Assembly (NCBI RefSeq): GCF_009720675.1
Contig: NZ_WNJO01000010.1
Span: 1-64,000, forward strand
Length of the DNA: 64,000 nt
Reading direction: 5' to 3'
Source of the DNA: Secundilactobacillus folii
Lineage (GTDB): Bacteria; Bacillota; Bacilli; Lactobacillales; Lactobacillaceae
In this document: positions 8,521-16,561 of the stretch, one piece after another
How positions within the stretch are numbered: position 1 is the stretch's first letter
Layout: every line of letters begins with the position of its first letter
Translations under genes and position numbers: made by a program
The notes under the pieces: generated by a model
Told to the model about the DNA's origin: nothing
The model's database searches: none
The model's input: only the letters and a program-made list of their open reading frames with translations

Positions 8521-9366
8521 ATGAAAAGATCGACAAAATGGATCATTGGAATTATTGTGGTTGTAGTAATTGTAATTGCTGGTTACTTTAGTTTTGGGGG
8601 TAGCCTGAGCGGCAAACAAAAAGCACAAACGGTCACTATTGGCCGAGTTGCACCTTCTAAAGCCGATGAGTCAATCTGGGATGTTGTCTCAAAGCAAGCT
8701 AAGAATAAATATAATGTAACCATTAAATTTAGAGATTTCACTGATTATGTTCAGCCTAATAAGGCAGTTCAAAATGGTGAAATTGACTTGAATTCGTTCC
8801 AAACGAAACAATATCTTGACGTTTGGAATGCAGCACATAAAAATAGTACTTTAGTTTCAATTGGTTATACAGTTACTACTCCGTTACGACTATATTCTCA
8901 CAAGGTATCGAACGTTAAAAATCTAAAGCGTGGTGCCACTATTGTGATTGATAATGATGCCGCTAATCAAGCTCGTTCGTTGGAATTACTTCAAAGTGCC
9001 GGTTTGATCAAATTGAATAATTCAAAGACACCTACGCCATCGGATATTGTTTCTAATCCTAAAAAATTTAAGATTACACCGATTGATGCTAATCAGACAG
9101 CTCGTCAGCTTGATGATGTAGATGCAGCTATTGTAAACGGTGGTTTTGCAAGTACTGACCATGTGAACCTTAAGTATTCGATCTACAAAGAACCACTAAC
9201 CAAGACAAATGAACAATACTTTAATGTTATTGCTGCTACAAGCAAGAATCGAAATAAAAAAGCGTACAAAGACGTTGTTAAAGCTTATCAAACTAAAGCT
9301 GTTAAAAAACAAATCAATAAGAGTTACGGACAGCTTGAGCGTTCAGCTTGGGACATTAAGTTTTAA
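8521..9366 (+). CDS. metQ: Methionine ABC transporter substrate-binding protein (NlpA family)
   Basis: The extracellular receptor of the importer, 281 residues. The NlpA/MetQ core is clear (TVTIGRVAPSKADESIWDVV, NGEIDLNSFQTKQYLD, VIDNDAANQARSLELLQSAG and a late DVDAAIVNGGFA). The N-terminus is KRSTK plus a hydrophobic segment (residues 8-23) with no cysteine, so there is no lipobox: the protein is probably held by an uncleaved membrane anchor rather than a lipid. GAGGAG precedes ATG 8521. It is last in the T-box-controlled operon, and a strong terminator follows. Confidence 0.9.
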   Translation: MKRSTKWIIGIIVVVVIVIAGYFSFGGSLSGKQKAQTVTIGRVAPSKADESIWDVVSKQAKNKYNVTIKFRDFTDYVQPNKAVQNGEIDLNSFQTKQYLDVWNAAHKNSTLVSIGYTVTTPLRLYSHKVSNVKNLKRGATIVIDNDAANQARSLELLQSAGLIKLNNSKTPTPSDIVSNPKKFKITPIDANQTARQLDDVDAAIVNGGFASTDHVNLKYSIYKEPLTKTNEQYFNVIAATSKNRNKKAYKDVVKAYQTKAVKKQINKSYGQLERSAWDIKF

Positions 9367-9408
9367 ACGATAAATGAATATAAATGTGCCTTTATGATTA
9401 AAAAGGAG

Positions 9409-9455
9409 TGCCACTGCTTTCCTGATTTAAAAGTGATGAAAGCAGTGGCATTTTC
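9409..9455 (+). terminator. Terminator of the metNIQ operon
   Basis: A perfect 13-bp stem, TGCCACTGCTTTC with its complement, followed by TTTTCT. It separates the T-box operon from the CapA-like gene. Confidence 0.9.
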
Positions 9456-9537
9456 TGTACGTTACCCAAAGGTTTCTATAGTGTCCAAAATTCATTTTAA
9501 AGGGTTTTAAATAGAACATTAGTAGGAGGTTATGAAA

Positions 9538-10836
9538 ATGAAGACAACATTTGTGGCAGTTGGGGACGCAATAATTCAACGGAACATGCCACGTGGTGGT
9601 TATCCGGGTTTTAATAAAGTTCAAGCAATTTGTCAGGGCGCTGATGCTAGTCAGTTTAATTTGGAGACTACAGTTCATAAATATGAGTCATATGGTTCAC
9701 AGTACAGCGGAGGTGGTTATTTCTGCGCCAATCCTAGTGTCTTGGATGATTTAAAAAAGTTTGGCTTTAATATGACAGCTTTTGCAAATAACCATACTAT
9801 GGACTACTCATATGATGGTTTACTGAAAACGTTAGATTACGTGGATCAATCGGGTATTAAATTAGCCGGCGCAGGACGTAATCTACAGGAGGCATCCAAG
9901 CCAGTCTATTATGATTCTGCAAATGGGCGAATAGCTGTTATCGGGGTTACAAGTTCATTCAATGATGCCGCAATTGCAGGGGCAGCCTCCGTGTATTTAA
10001 AGGGAAGACCAGGCTTAAATCCATTGAGACACAAGAGTACTTACTTTGTGACCCGTGAGGATGCTAAAGTTTTAAAACGCCTTGTAAATTATACGCATGC
10101 GGACGATGGCAATCGTTTGTTAAGAACAGCAGGCTTTTTACCAGAAGTCGCTGAAGACACCATTACTTTAGGTGATTTCCGCTTTAAAATCTCATCAAGT
10201 GTTGGTCAGCATACTGAAGTGGATTCAAAGGACATGACTCGGATTTGTCGCTCAATTGAAGAGGCTAAGGATCAGGCGGATTTCGTGATCGTTTCAATTC
10301 ACTGTCATGAAATGGAAACGGACGACCGTGAATCAATACCCGAATTTTTAACACAGTTTGCACGGAACTGCATTGATGATGGTGCTGATGCAATCGTGGG
10401 TCATGGCCCCCATACTTTAAGAGGAATCGAAATTTATCAGAATAGGCCAATCTTTTATTCTCTTGGTGATTTTATACTGAACATTCAAAGTATGTCTAAA
10501 GCTCCAGCCGATTATTTTGAAATGTATGACTTACCATCGGATTCAACTATTAAGGATTTATTTAATGCACAATGGGCCGGTTATACAAGAGGGATGCAAG
10601 TGGATCCTAAACTTTATCAGGCTGTTATTCCACAGTGGACTATGGCAGATGACCGTTTGACGGAGTTAAAATTAACTCCCGTCGAATTAGGCTTTGATTA
10701 TAAACTTTCTGACGGACGAAAGGGATGGCCAGTCGTTTCTAATAAAGGTCAAATTTTACAACGAATTGCTGACCTGTCAGAACCCTTTGGAACCAATGTA
10801 AAAATTGATAATGATAGTGCCGTTATCCAATTATAG
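9538..10836 (+). CDS. CapA-family metallophosphatase-like protein
   Basis: This is a PGA_cap (CapA/PgsA) domain protein of 432 residues. Metal-binding motifs of the calcineurin-like fold are visible: AVGDAII near the start, FNLETT, AFANNHTMDYS, SIHCHEME and VGHGPHTLRG. It has no signal peptide or membrane anchor, so it is probably cytoplasmic, unlike capsule CapA/PgsA. The frame also has ATG 9532, but AGGAGG (9524-9529) is spaced properly only for ATG 9538. Its own transcript probably starts in the 75 bp after the metQ terminator, so T-box control is not certain. CapA-like proteins of this type have no settled function; a role on glutamyl-linked compounds is only a guess. Confidence 0.8.
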   Translation: MKTTFVAVGDAIIQRNMPRGGYPGFNKVQAICQGADASQFNLETTVHKYESYGSQYSGGGYFCANPSVLDDLKKFGFNMTAFANNHTMDYSYDGLLKTLDYVDQSGIKLAGAGRNLQEASKPVYYDSANGRIAVIGVTSSFNDAAIAGAASVYLKGRPGLNPLRHKSTYFVTREDAKVLKRLVNYTHADDGNRLLRTAGFLPEVAEDTITLGDFRFKISSSVGQHTEVDSKDMTRICRSIEEAKDQADFVIVSIHCHEMETDDRESIPEFLTQFARNCIDDGADAIVGHGPHTLRGIEIYQNRPIFYSLGDFILNIQSMSKAPADYFEMYDLPSDSTIKDLFNAQWAGYTRGMQVDPKLYQAVIPQWTMADDRLTELKLTPVELGFDYKLSDGRKGWPVVSNKGQILQRIADLSEPFGTNVKIDNDSAVIQL

Positions 10837-10848
10837 TCCGACATCAAT

Positions 10849-10884
10849 AGATGCTCTTACATTTTAAGTATGAGCATCTTTTTT
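10849..10884 (+). terminator. Terminator of the CapA-like gene
   Basis: AGATGCTCTTAC pairs with GTATGAGCATCT and runs into a T-tract. Confidence 0.9.
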
Positions 10885-11025
10885 GATGCATCATTATTTA
10901 AATAAGTTACAACTTTTATGGCATAAAGTTTTACTTGTCCGTTATGAGTAATTTAGACCTGCGTGTGTTAAAAAGGCAGGCAACAGAATGTAATTGTCCG
11001 ATTCTGGGAACCCCATTTTAGGGGG

Positions 11026-11400
11026 AATAAAAATAAATAGTAAACATATTGTACAACATCTTTTAATTTCGACTGCTGTGCTTAGTGGCCTGTTGGTAAC
11101 GACGCCATTGACTGTAAAAGCAGACATGATTGTTAATTCTGGGAATACTGCTGCAGTTATGATGATTGCACAGGCGATAATCAATTGTACTAACATAGCG
11201 AAAAGCCCGCCCAGTGATTCAATTTTGCGCCCAAATGACACGTCCGAAATGAACCCACAAATCCCCTCACTGCGAATGACCAGCTACCAAGCCGCCAGGG
11301 AGTCAATCACAAAAATTACCGCAACCTATTGACTCTCAGTACTCAACAATGGCATTCGTTGGTCTCGGATTGCTGATAGGTTTTCTGGGGGTTGGTTAGT
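11026..11400 (+). pseudogene. Remnant of a secreted protein gene
   Basis: A frame open from 10994 contains a convincing signal peptide (NSKHIVQHLLISTAVLSG then LLVTTPLTVKA-D) preceded by a TAGGGGGAA ribosome site, but the codon at the expected start position is ATA rather than ATG. After the cleavage site the frame carries no recognisable domain and stops at 11332. A separate short hydrophobic frame, MAFVGLGLLIGFLGVG, ends at 11398 and looks like a C-terminal membrane segment. I read this as a decayed exported-protein gene. A short live protein starting elsewhere cannot be excluded. Confidence 0.35.
11130..11330 (-). pseudogene. Possible remnant of a small membrane protein
   Basis: Read on the minus strand, the frame gives VAVIFVIDSLAAW, then a stop, then LVIRSEGICGFISDVSFGRK and the membrane-like GLFAMLVQLIIACAIIITAA. 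It looks like a membrane protein with an in-frame stop, overlapping the remnant on the other strand. Both strands cannot be ancestral genes along the whole stretch, so one reading may be chance. Confidence 0.2.
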
Positions 11401-11433
11401 TTCAAACGCTGCCGAAATTAATTTATAGAACTA

Positions 11434-11467
11434 AAAAAGCACCTTGCAAACGACTGCAAGGTGCTTT
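11434..11467 (-). terminator. Terminator for the tyrosine phosphatase gene
   Basis: AAAGCACCTTGCA pairs with TGCAAGGTGCTTT. The T run follows on the minus strand, about 70 bases after the phosphatase stop. Confidence 0.75.
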
Positions 11468-11533
11468 GGTGCTGCAAGTATTTAAATTACAATGGGCACA
11501 ATAATCCGACCCAAGGTGATGGCGACATCTTGA

Positions 11534-12397
11534 CTATTCAAATTTAGTGGTTAATCGTTTCAGGTCCTTAGTTGATAGGCCTAATCCCTTGGTCAAATAC
11601 CCGTGGAGCGAGCCGTACTTTTTATCGGCCGCTTGATAAGCCGCGTTCAAGTAACTTGACTTAACCAATAAGGTATCGCGCTTTCTGGTTATAGCTGCGC
11701 TTGAATATCGTTCCCTTTTCATGATTGAGACCTGGTGATTGATTGCGGTCCGATTGGCTTTGTTGGAGGCCAGATAATCTTGAAAGATGGTTTTTTTCGG
11801 CACCCCTAGTGAGGTTAGGACTAGCGCACTGGCGAACCCGGTGCGATCCTTACCCTCACTGCAGTGCCATAAAACGGCTTTGTTATTGGGGGCGGCTAAT
11901 AAAATGTTAAAAAGTTCCCTGTAAGCGTGACGAGCCTGTTTCGTCGTCACAAATGTCTGGTATAACCTGATCATAGACTTAGACCCGCTTGAGCGCGCAA
12001 TTCGATTCACACTTGCTAGCGTTTTATCAGAAACGACTGGGTCTTTGACGTACTTGACGCCCGTGATCTTAACGTCAGGGACGCTTTTAATTTTAGCTGG
12101 TGTTCGAAGATCCACGACCTCAGTTAAATGATATTTTCCCTTGAGTGTGCGTTGACCAGTGCGGGTCAGGTTGGCTAACTTTGATGACCGTAATAGCCGG
12201 CGATATTTCACCCGATGTTTTGACGCTGTTTTATAGCCACCTAAATCACGAGCGTTATTGACCCCAGCCAATCTAATGATGTGATGATTAGAGGACGCCG
12301 TTGTCGGTGTGGTATGAATTGGCATGGCACAACCCGCCGTTAGCCCTAGCAGCATCATTAAAATAAATAGTCGTTTTTTCAATCGTTTCACCTTCAT
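11534..12397 (-). CDS. Lipoprotein tyrosine/lipid phosphatase (Y_phosphatase3)
   Basis: A secreted, membrane-anchored phosphatase of 287 residues. The signal peptide ends in LTAGC, giving a lipobox with Cys23. The family N-terminal motif RLAGVNNARDLGGY is at about 42-55, and the catalytic loop HCSEGKDRTG contains nucleophile Cys179 and Arg185. This matches the Y_phosphatase3 family (protein-tyrosine and phosphoinositide phosphatases such as Listeria LipA). AGGAA lies directly before ATG 12397 and is better placed for the GTG at 12391, so the true start may be two codons later. The gene is transcribed alone, divergent from the M20 peptidase. The substrate is unknown; roles in cell-surface signalling or phosphate scavenging are possible. 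Confidence 0.85.
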   Translation of the reverse strand: MKVKRLKKRLFILMMLLGLTAGCAMPIHTTPTTASSNHHIIRLAGVNNARDLGGYKTASKHRVKYRRLLRSSKLANLTRTGQRTLKGKYHLTEVVDLRTPAKIKSVPDVKITGVKYVKDPVVSDKTLASVNRIARSSGSKSMIRLYQTFVTTKQARHAYRELFNILLAAPNNKAVLWHCSEGKDRTGFASALVLTSLGVPKKTIFQDYLASNKANRTAINHQVSIMKRERYSSAAITRKRDTLLVKSSYLNAAYQAADKKYGSLHGYLTKGLGLSTKDLKRLTTKFE

Positions 12398-12550
12398 TTC
12401 CTATACTGTACCGAATTAGCCTGCTGCTGACAAGTTTAGATGCCTTAATAAGGGAATTTTAAACGGCAGATTTAAACTGAAAGTAAATTTGGCATGTTAA
12501 GCTTTAAAAGGAGTCAGTTTCCTGGATTCGGAAATTAATAGGAGGGTTTC

Positions 12551-13717
12551 ATGATGAGTGATGATTTTAAAATGTCAGCCGCACAGAAGGTTAAAATTCT
12601 AAGTGATCTAGTGGCATTCAAGTCGGTCAACGACCATGAAATAGACGTTGCTAAATACATTCAGAATTTGTTGAAACAATATGATATCGAGGCTAAAATA
12701 CTTCCGATTACGGATACTCGTGCGGACCTAGTTGCTGAAATCGGCAGCGGTCATCCCGTTTTAGGGGTGTCCGGACACATGGACGTCGTGGCCACCGGTG
12801 ATGAGACAAAGTGGCATACCGACCCATTTAAGTTAACGAAAAAAGACGGCCAACTGTACGGTCGTGGCGCAGCCGATATGAAGTCGGGACTGGCAGCCTT
12901 AGTCATCGCACTGATTGAAATCAAGACGAATCGCCTGTTGAAGCAAGGAACAATCAGACTAATGGCAACGATGGGTGAAGAGGTTGGCGAACTTGGCTCG
13001 CGTAAATTTGCGGATGAGGGCTACATGAATGATGTCGATGCATTGGTGATCGGTGAACCAAGCGGTTACGACGTGGCATATGCTCATAAGGGATCCATGG
13101 ATCTGCGGCTGTCCTCAGCAGGTAAAGCGGCCCACAGCTCGATGCCTGAACAGGGTTACAATGCAATCGACCCCTTGCTTGACTTACTGGTAAAGGCCAA
13201 TCAAGCATTTCGAGAAACCGATAAAAAGAGTGCTTTGCTGGGTCAATTGACCTTTAACACGACTATTTTTAATGGTGGCGATCAGGTTAATTCAATTCCG
13301 GAATCCGCCAGCGCTGAAATCAACGTCAGAACGGTGCCAGAATTCAATAACGATGCGGTCAAAAAGCAGATGGAAGCGCTCGTGGACCAGCAAAATTCCC
13401 GTGGTGCCAAGATCTCTTTGGATATTTATATGTCACAGCCTGCCATTGAGACGACTGGTGACTCATTTTTGATCAGTTTGATCAAAGAAATTGGTAATCA
13501 CTATGCCGAAAATCCGGTTAAGGCGGTACCTTTACCAGCCGTCACAGACGCCTCGAACCTGCTGCACGGGAAGGGAAAAGATTTTCCACTAGCGATTTTT
13601 GGCCCCGGCAGCAACTCCGTTCACCAAGTTGATGAATACGTCAGCCAGCAGATGTTTCTGAACTTCACTGACATTTACGTTGAATTGTTCAGTCGGTATT
13701 TAAACGAATCAAACTAG
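12551..13717 (+). CDS. M20 peptidase, ArgE/DapE family
   Basis: A third M20-family zinc hydrolase in the window, 388 residues. The active site shows SGHMDVV (His76, Asp78), GRGAADMKSG and MGEEVGE, and the dimerisation domain carries FNGGDQVNSIP. It shares the layout of the enzyme inside metNIQ but has the higher-GC codon usage of its own neighbourhood, so it is not a recent duplicate. AGGAGGG precedes two adjacent ATGs at 12551 and 12554; the second is better spaced. It is a single gene ended by the terminator at 13825-13851. It is often annotated succinyl-diaminopimelate desuccinylase; a general N-acyl or dipeptide hydrolase role is as likely. Confidence 0.85.
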   Translation: MMSDDFKMSAAQKVKILSDLVAFKSVNDHEIDVAKYIQNLLKQYDIEAKILPITDTRADLVAEIGSGHPVLGVSGHMDVVATGDETKWHTDPFKLTKKDGQLYGRGAADMKSGLAALVIALIEIKTNRLLKQGTIRLMATMGEEVGELGSRKFADEGYMNDVDALVIGEPSGYDVAYAHKGSMDLRLSSAGKAAHSSMPEQGYNAIDPLLDLLVKANQAFRETDKKSALLGQLTFNTTIFNGGDQVNSIPESASAEINVRTVPEFNNDAVKKQMEALVDQQNSRGAKISLDIYMSQPAIETTGDSFLISLIKEIGNHYAENPVKAVPLPAVTDASNLLHGKGKDFPLAIFGPGSNSVHQVDEYVSQQMFLNFTDIYVELFSRYLNESN

Positions 13718-13824
13718 TCAAATTCGCCACCCAAAGCAATCAGCAACACAGCCTAAGATGATTCACCATTGATTGTTCCTCAACTTGCGGTAGAATTTAA
13801 GTATTCGATTGCCTGTAAAGTTTG

Positions 13825-13851
13825 AAATGCAGTTTAGGAGACTGCATTTTT
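13825..13851 (+). terminator. Terminator of the M20 peptidase gene
   Basis: AAATGCAGT pairs with ACTGCATTT across a short loop, followed by a T run. Confidence 0.85.
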
Positions 13852-13892
13852 AATTGGCAATCATCCTACATTTGTGAGGGGCATTCATTCTA

Positions 13893-15281
13893 ATGAAACG
13901 AAAAGTTAAAGCGTCACCGGCGTTGCGGCGATCCATGACCGCTGGGCAAATGGAAATGATTTCGCTTGGGGGCGCAATCGGTGTTGGGCTGTTCATGGGG
14001 TCAACGTCTACGATCAAGTGGACGGGGCCCTCAGTGTTACTGGCGTACATGTTTGTGGGGCTGATCCTCTACATTGTCATGCGCGCTTTGGGGGAAATGA
14101 TCTATATTAATCCGGGGACGGGTTCTTTTGCGGACTACGCAACGGAGTACGTCCATCCCTTAGCTGGCTATCTGGCAAAGTGGGCAAACGTGTTCGAGTA
14201 TATCGTTGTGGGTATGTCGGAAGTGGTGGCTGCCACCCAGTATCTGGAGTATTGGTGGCCACATATTAATACCTTTACCGTTGGTGTCATTATCATCGTT
14301 TTTCTGCTGGCGGCTAATCTCGCCAGTGCTAAGGCGTATGGCTCACTGGAATTCTGGTTTGCCATGATCAAGATCATTACCATTATCATGATGATTATTT
14401 TAGGCTTGTTAGTGATCTTCTTTGGCTTCGGCAACGGTGGGCATCCCACTGGCTTTAGTAATCTGTGGGCTCATGGTGGCTTCTTTACCGGCGGTTTTAA
14501 GGGCTTCTTCTTTTCTATGTCAATTATTGTTGGCTCGTATGAAGGTATCGAACTGTTGGGTATCACGGCCGGCGAAGTGGCTAACCCGCAAAAGGCGATC
14601 GTTAAATCGGTGAAATCCGTTCTTTTGCGAATTCTGATTTTCTACGTAGGAGCGATTTTTGTGATCGTCACCATTTATCCGTGGAATAAGTTGAGTTCAA
14701 TTGGGTCACCATTTGTCTCGACCTTTGCCAAAGTCGGCATTACATCGGCTGCCTCGGTGATCAACTTCGTCGTCCTAACCGCTGCGCTATCCAGTGCCAA
14801 TTCAGGAATCTATTCGTCGAGTCGAATGCTGTTTAAGCTGGCTCACGAAAAGGATGCACCAAAAGTTTTTGGGCGATTATCCAAACGGGTCGTTCCCGAT
14901 GCTGCCATTTTGGGCATCTCAGGCGGAATTTTAATTGGCTTTTTGTTGGATATCGTTTTTTCCGCGCAGAACAAGTCGGCTTCCAACCTTTTTGTGGTGG
15001 TCTTTAGTTCATCTGTTTTGCCCGGTATGATTCCCTGGTTCGTAATCCTATTAGCTGAACTGCGTTTTCGCAAAAATAACGCTATCGTGATGAAGGACCA
15101 TCCCTTTAAGTTGCCACTCTACCCATTTTCAAATTACTTTGCGATGATTGTATTGGTGGTCATCGTTGGCTTCATGTTTGTTAATCCGGATACTCGAATC
15201 TCGGTGATCGTCGGTGCTGGGGTGATGATTCTAGCCACCGTGTTCTACGTGGTGCGTCACCGTCACGGTCGCCTGGATTAA
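13893..15281 (+). CDS. Amino acid permease (APC superfamily)
   Basis: A 12-helix amino-acid transporter of the AAT type, 462 residues. The N-terminal motif QMEMISLGGAIGVGLFMGS is the substrate-binding unwound helix 1 of the family, and helix 2 carries the ALGEMIYINPGTGSFADYA signature. Proton-coupled amino-acid uptake is the expected role. Similarity to the D-serine/D-alanine/glycine (CycA-like) and GABA permease group is suggested by the ALGE and NPGTGSFADYA motifs, but the substrate is not fixed. The ribosome site GAGGGG is about 12 bases upstream of ATG 13893, a rather long spacing. It is probably cotranscribed with the B3/4-domain gene 90 bp downstream. Confidence 0.88.
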   Translation: MKRKVKASPALRRSMTAGQMEMISLGGAIGVGLFMGSTSTIKWTGPSVLLAYMFVGLILYIVMRALGEMIYINPGTGSFADYATEYVHPLAGYLAKWANVFEYIVVGMSEVVAATQYLEYWWPHINTFTVGVIIIVFLLAANLASAKAYGSLEFWFAMIKIITIIMMIILGLLVIFFGFGNGGHPTGFSNLWAHGGFFTGGFKGFFFSMSIIVGSYEGIELLGITAGEVANPQKAIVKSVKSVLLRILIFYVGAIFVIVTIYPWNKLSSIGSPFVSTFAKVGITSAASVINFVVLTAALSSANSGIYSSSRMLFKLAHEKDAPKVFGRLSKRVVPDAAILGISGGILIGFLLDIVFSAQNKSASNLFVVVFSSSVLPGMIPWFVILLAELRFRKNNAIVMKDHPFKLPLYPFSNYFAMIVLVVIVGFMFVNPDTRISVIVGAGVMILATVFYVVRHRHGRLD

Positions 15282-15371
15282 AGAACTGGCAAATTTTAAA
15301 TGCAGATGATTTATGATGTTGACGAAGAGTTCATTTAAAAGAAGAAATCAAAGACAAAGGACGTGCATAAA

Positions 15372-16043
15372 TTGGCAGAAATCACAATTGACCCAGAGTT
15401 TCGACAGCTATTTCCAGACGCCCAGATTCGGACGTTGACCGTTCACGGATTGAATAATCAAGTTGATGACTCTAAGACCGCACATTATCAAGCACTGTTG
15501 GATGATGCCATGGATGAGGCCCAACAGTATTTGACGGAAGACACGTTCCGGTTTAATCCGGTCGTGGCTCAATGGCGGGAAGCCTTTACCAAGTTTAAAA
15601 AGAAACGTGGCGCTCGCTCATCCATCGAGGCGCTACTGAAGCGGGTCAGTCAGGGAAAGCAGTTACATCCAATCAACCCGCTAGTCGATATTTATAACAG
15701 TGTTTCGTTGGCGTACGGCGTTCCTTGCGGTGGCGAAGATCTATCCAAGATTGCTGGTACGATGCACCTTGGCGTGGCTAAGGGCGGAGAGGCGTTTCAT
15801 CCTTTAGGTGAAGATGAAGACGATCCCGCATTACCAGGCGAAGTGATTTATTACGATGATATCGGTGCGGTCTGCCGTTGCTTTAACTGGCGCGATGGTG
15901 CCCGAACGGAATTGACTGAGCAGACCACCGACGCAATTTTAGTCATTGAAGCAATTAATGAAGAGCAGGGGAAGCGTGCTGCTGAAGCGGTCAAAGTAAT
16001 GTCTGACAGCATCGTTGGTGAACTTGGCGCCAAGGTTGAATAG
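15372..16043 (+). CDS. B3/4-domain protein (PheRS beta editing-like)
   Basis: A stand-alone protein of 223 residues with the B3/B4 domain found in the editing half of phenylalanyl-tRNA synthetase beta. Recognisable pieces are WREAFTKFKKKRGARSSIEAL, INPLVDIYNSVSLAYGVPCGGEDL and the late VIYYDDIGAVCRCFNWRDG. The frame opens at GTG 15363, but AAAGGA at 15356-15361 is right only for TTG 15372. Such proteins are common in Firmicutes; a role in clearing mischarged tRNA or a D-amino-acid-related substrate has been suggested for the fold but is not established. Its position behind an amino-acid permease would fit handling of non-standard amino acids. Confidence 0.8.
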   Translation: MAEITIDPEFRQLFPDAQIRTLTVHGLNNQVDDSKTAHYQALLDDAMDEAQQYLTEDTFRFNPVVAQWREAFTKFKKKRGARSSIEALLKRVSQGKQLHPINPLVDIYNSVSLAYGVPCGGEDLSKIAGTMHLGVAKGGEAFHPLGEDEDDPALPGEVIYYDDIGAVCRCFNWRDGARTELTEQTTDAILVIEAINEEQGKRAAEAVKVMSDSIVGELGAKVE

Positions 16044-16113
16044 TGCTTGCTACTTTAAAGTCCAAGCAGCCAGCAAATCAACTTCCGTGAATTCTAATCT
16101 GTAGATTCAAAAT

Positions 16114-16148
16114 AAGGAGACTTCCTGTATTTGGGAAATCTCCTTTTT
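16114..16148 (+). terminator. Terminator after the B3/4-domain gene
   Basis: AAGGAGACTTCC pairs with GGAAATCTCCTT, followed by a T run. Confidence 0.85.
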
Positions 16149-16334
16149 AATGGCTAGTTAGCAGTCCTGAAACGATCGAACAGCAATCATTTGTGCTGAA
16201 CAATTAAGGACGCCATATTTTTATCAATCGTATTTTATCGGACACTTTTATTATTCTGAAACAAGTTGAAAATATTTATCCCATAATTACCCCATTTAGG
16301 TAAGCGATTTCTCAATTTGATATCGACTTTGATA

Positions 16335-16500
16335 TGGTTATGTGGTAGCTTAACCTTATATATTCTTTTATTAAAGATTAAGGGTTAGCTATTGGAAATA
16401 GTTAACAGCATTAATAAAAATGATAAATACGGGGGAACGTTTTTGACCCGGTTAGCAAATGGTGATTACTAACTTGGTTGAAGTTTCGTTCCTTTTTTTG
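16335..16500 (+). promoter_or_regulatory. Structured leader with terminator upstream of the giant adhesin
   Basis: The 400 bp before the giant gene has no ORF but several hairpins: CTTAACC with GGGTTAG (16350-16386), GCTATT with AATAGT (16388-16402), and a long one opening with GGGGAACG (16432-16439), containing GTTAG/CTAAC, and closing with CGTTCC plus seven T residues (16487-16499). CAAATGG inside that stem is complementary to CCATTTG at about 16526-16532, which could form a competing fold. This looks like an attenuator, or else the terminator of a short RNA. No known riboswitch family was recognised. Confidence 0.45.
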
Positions 16501-16561
16501 CGCTTTTAAGGGATGAATGTGCTAGCCATTTGGTTAGTGGATACTGAGGGGAGATTCTGTG

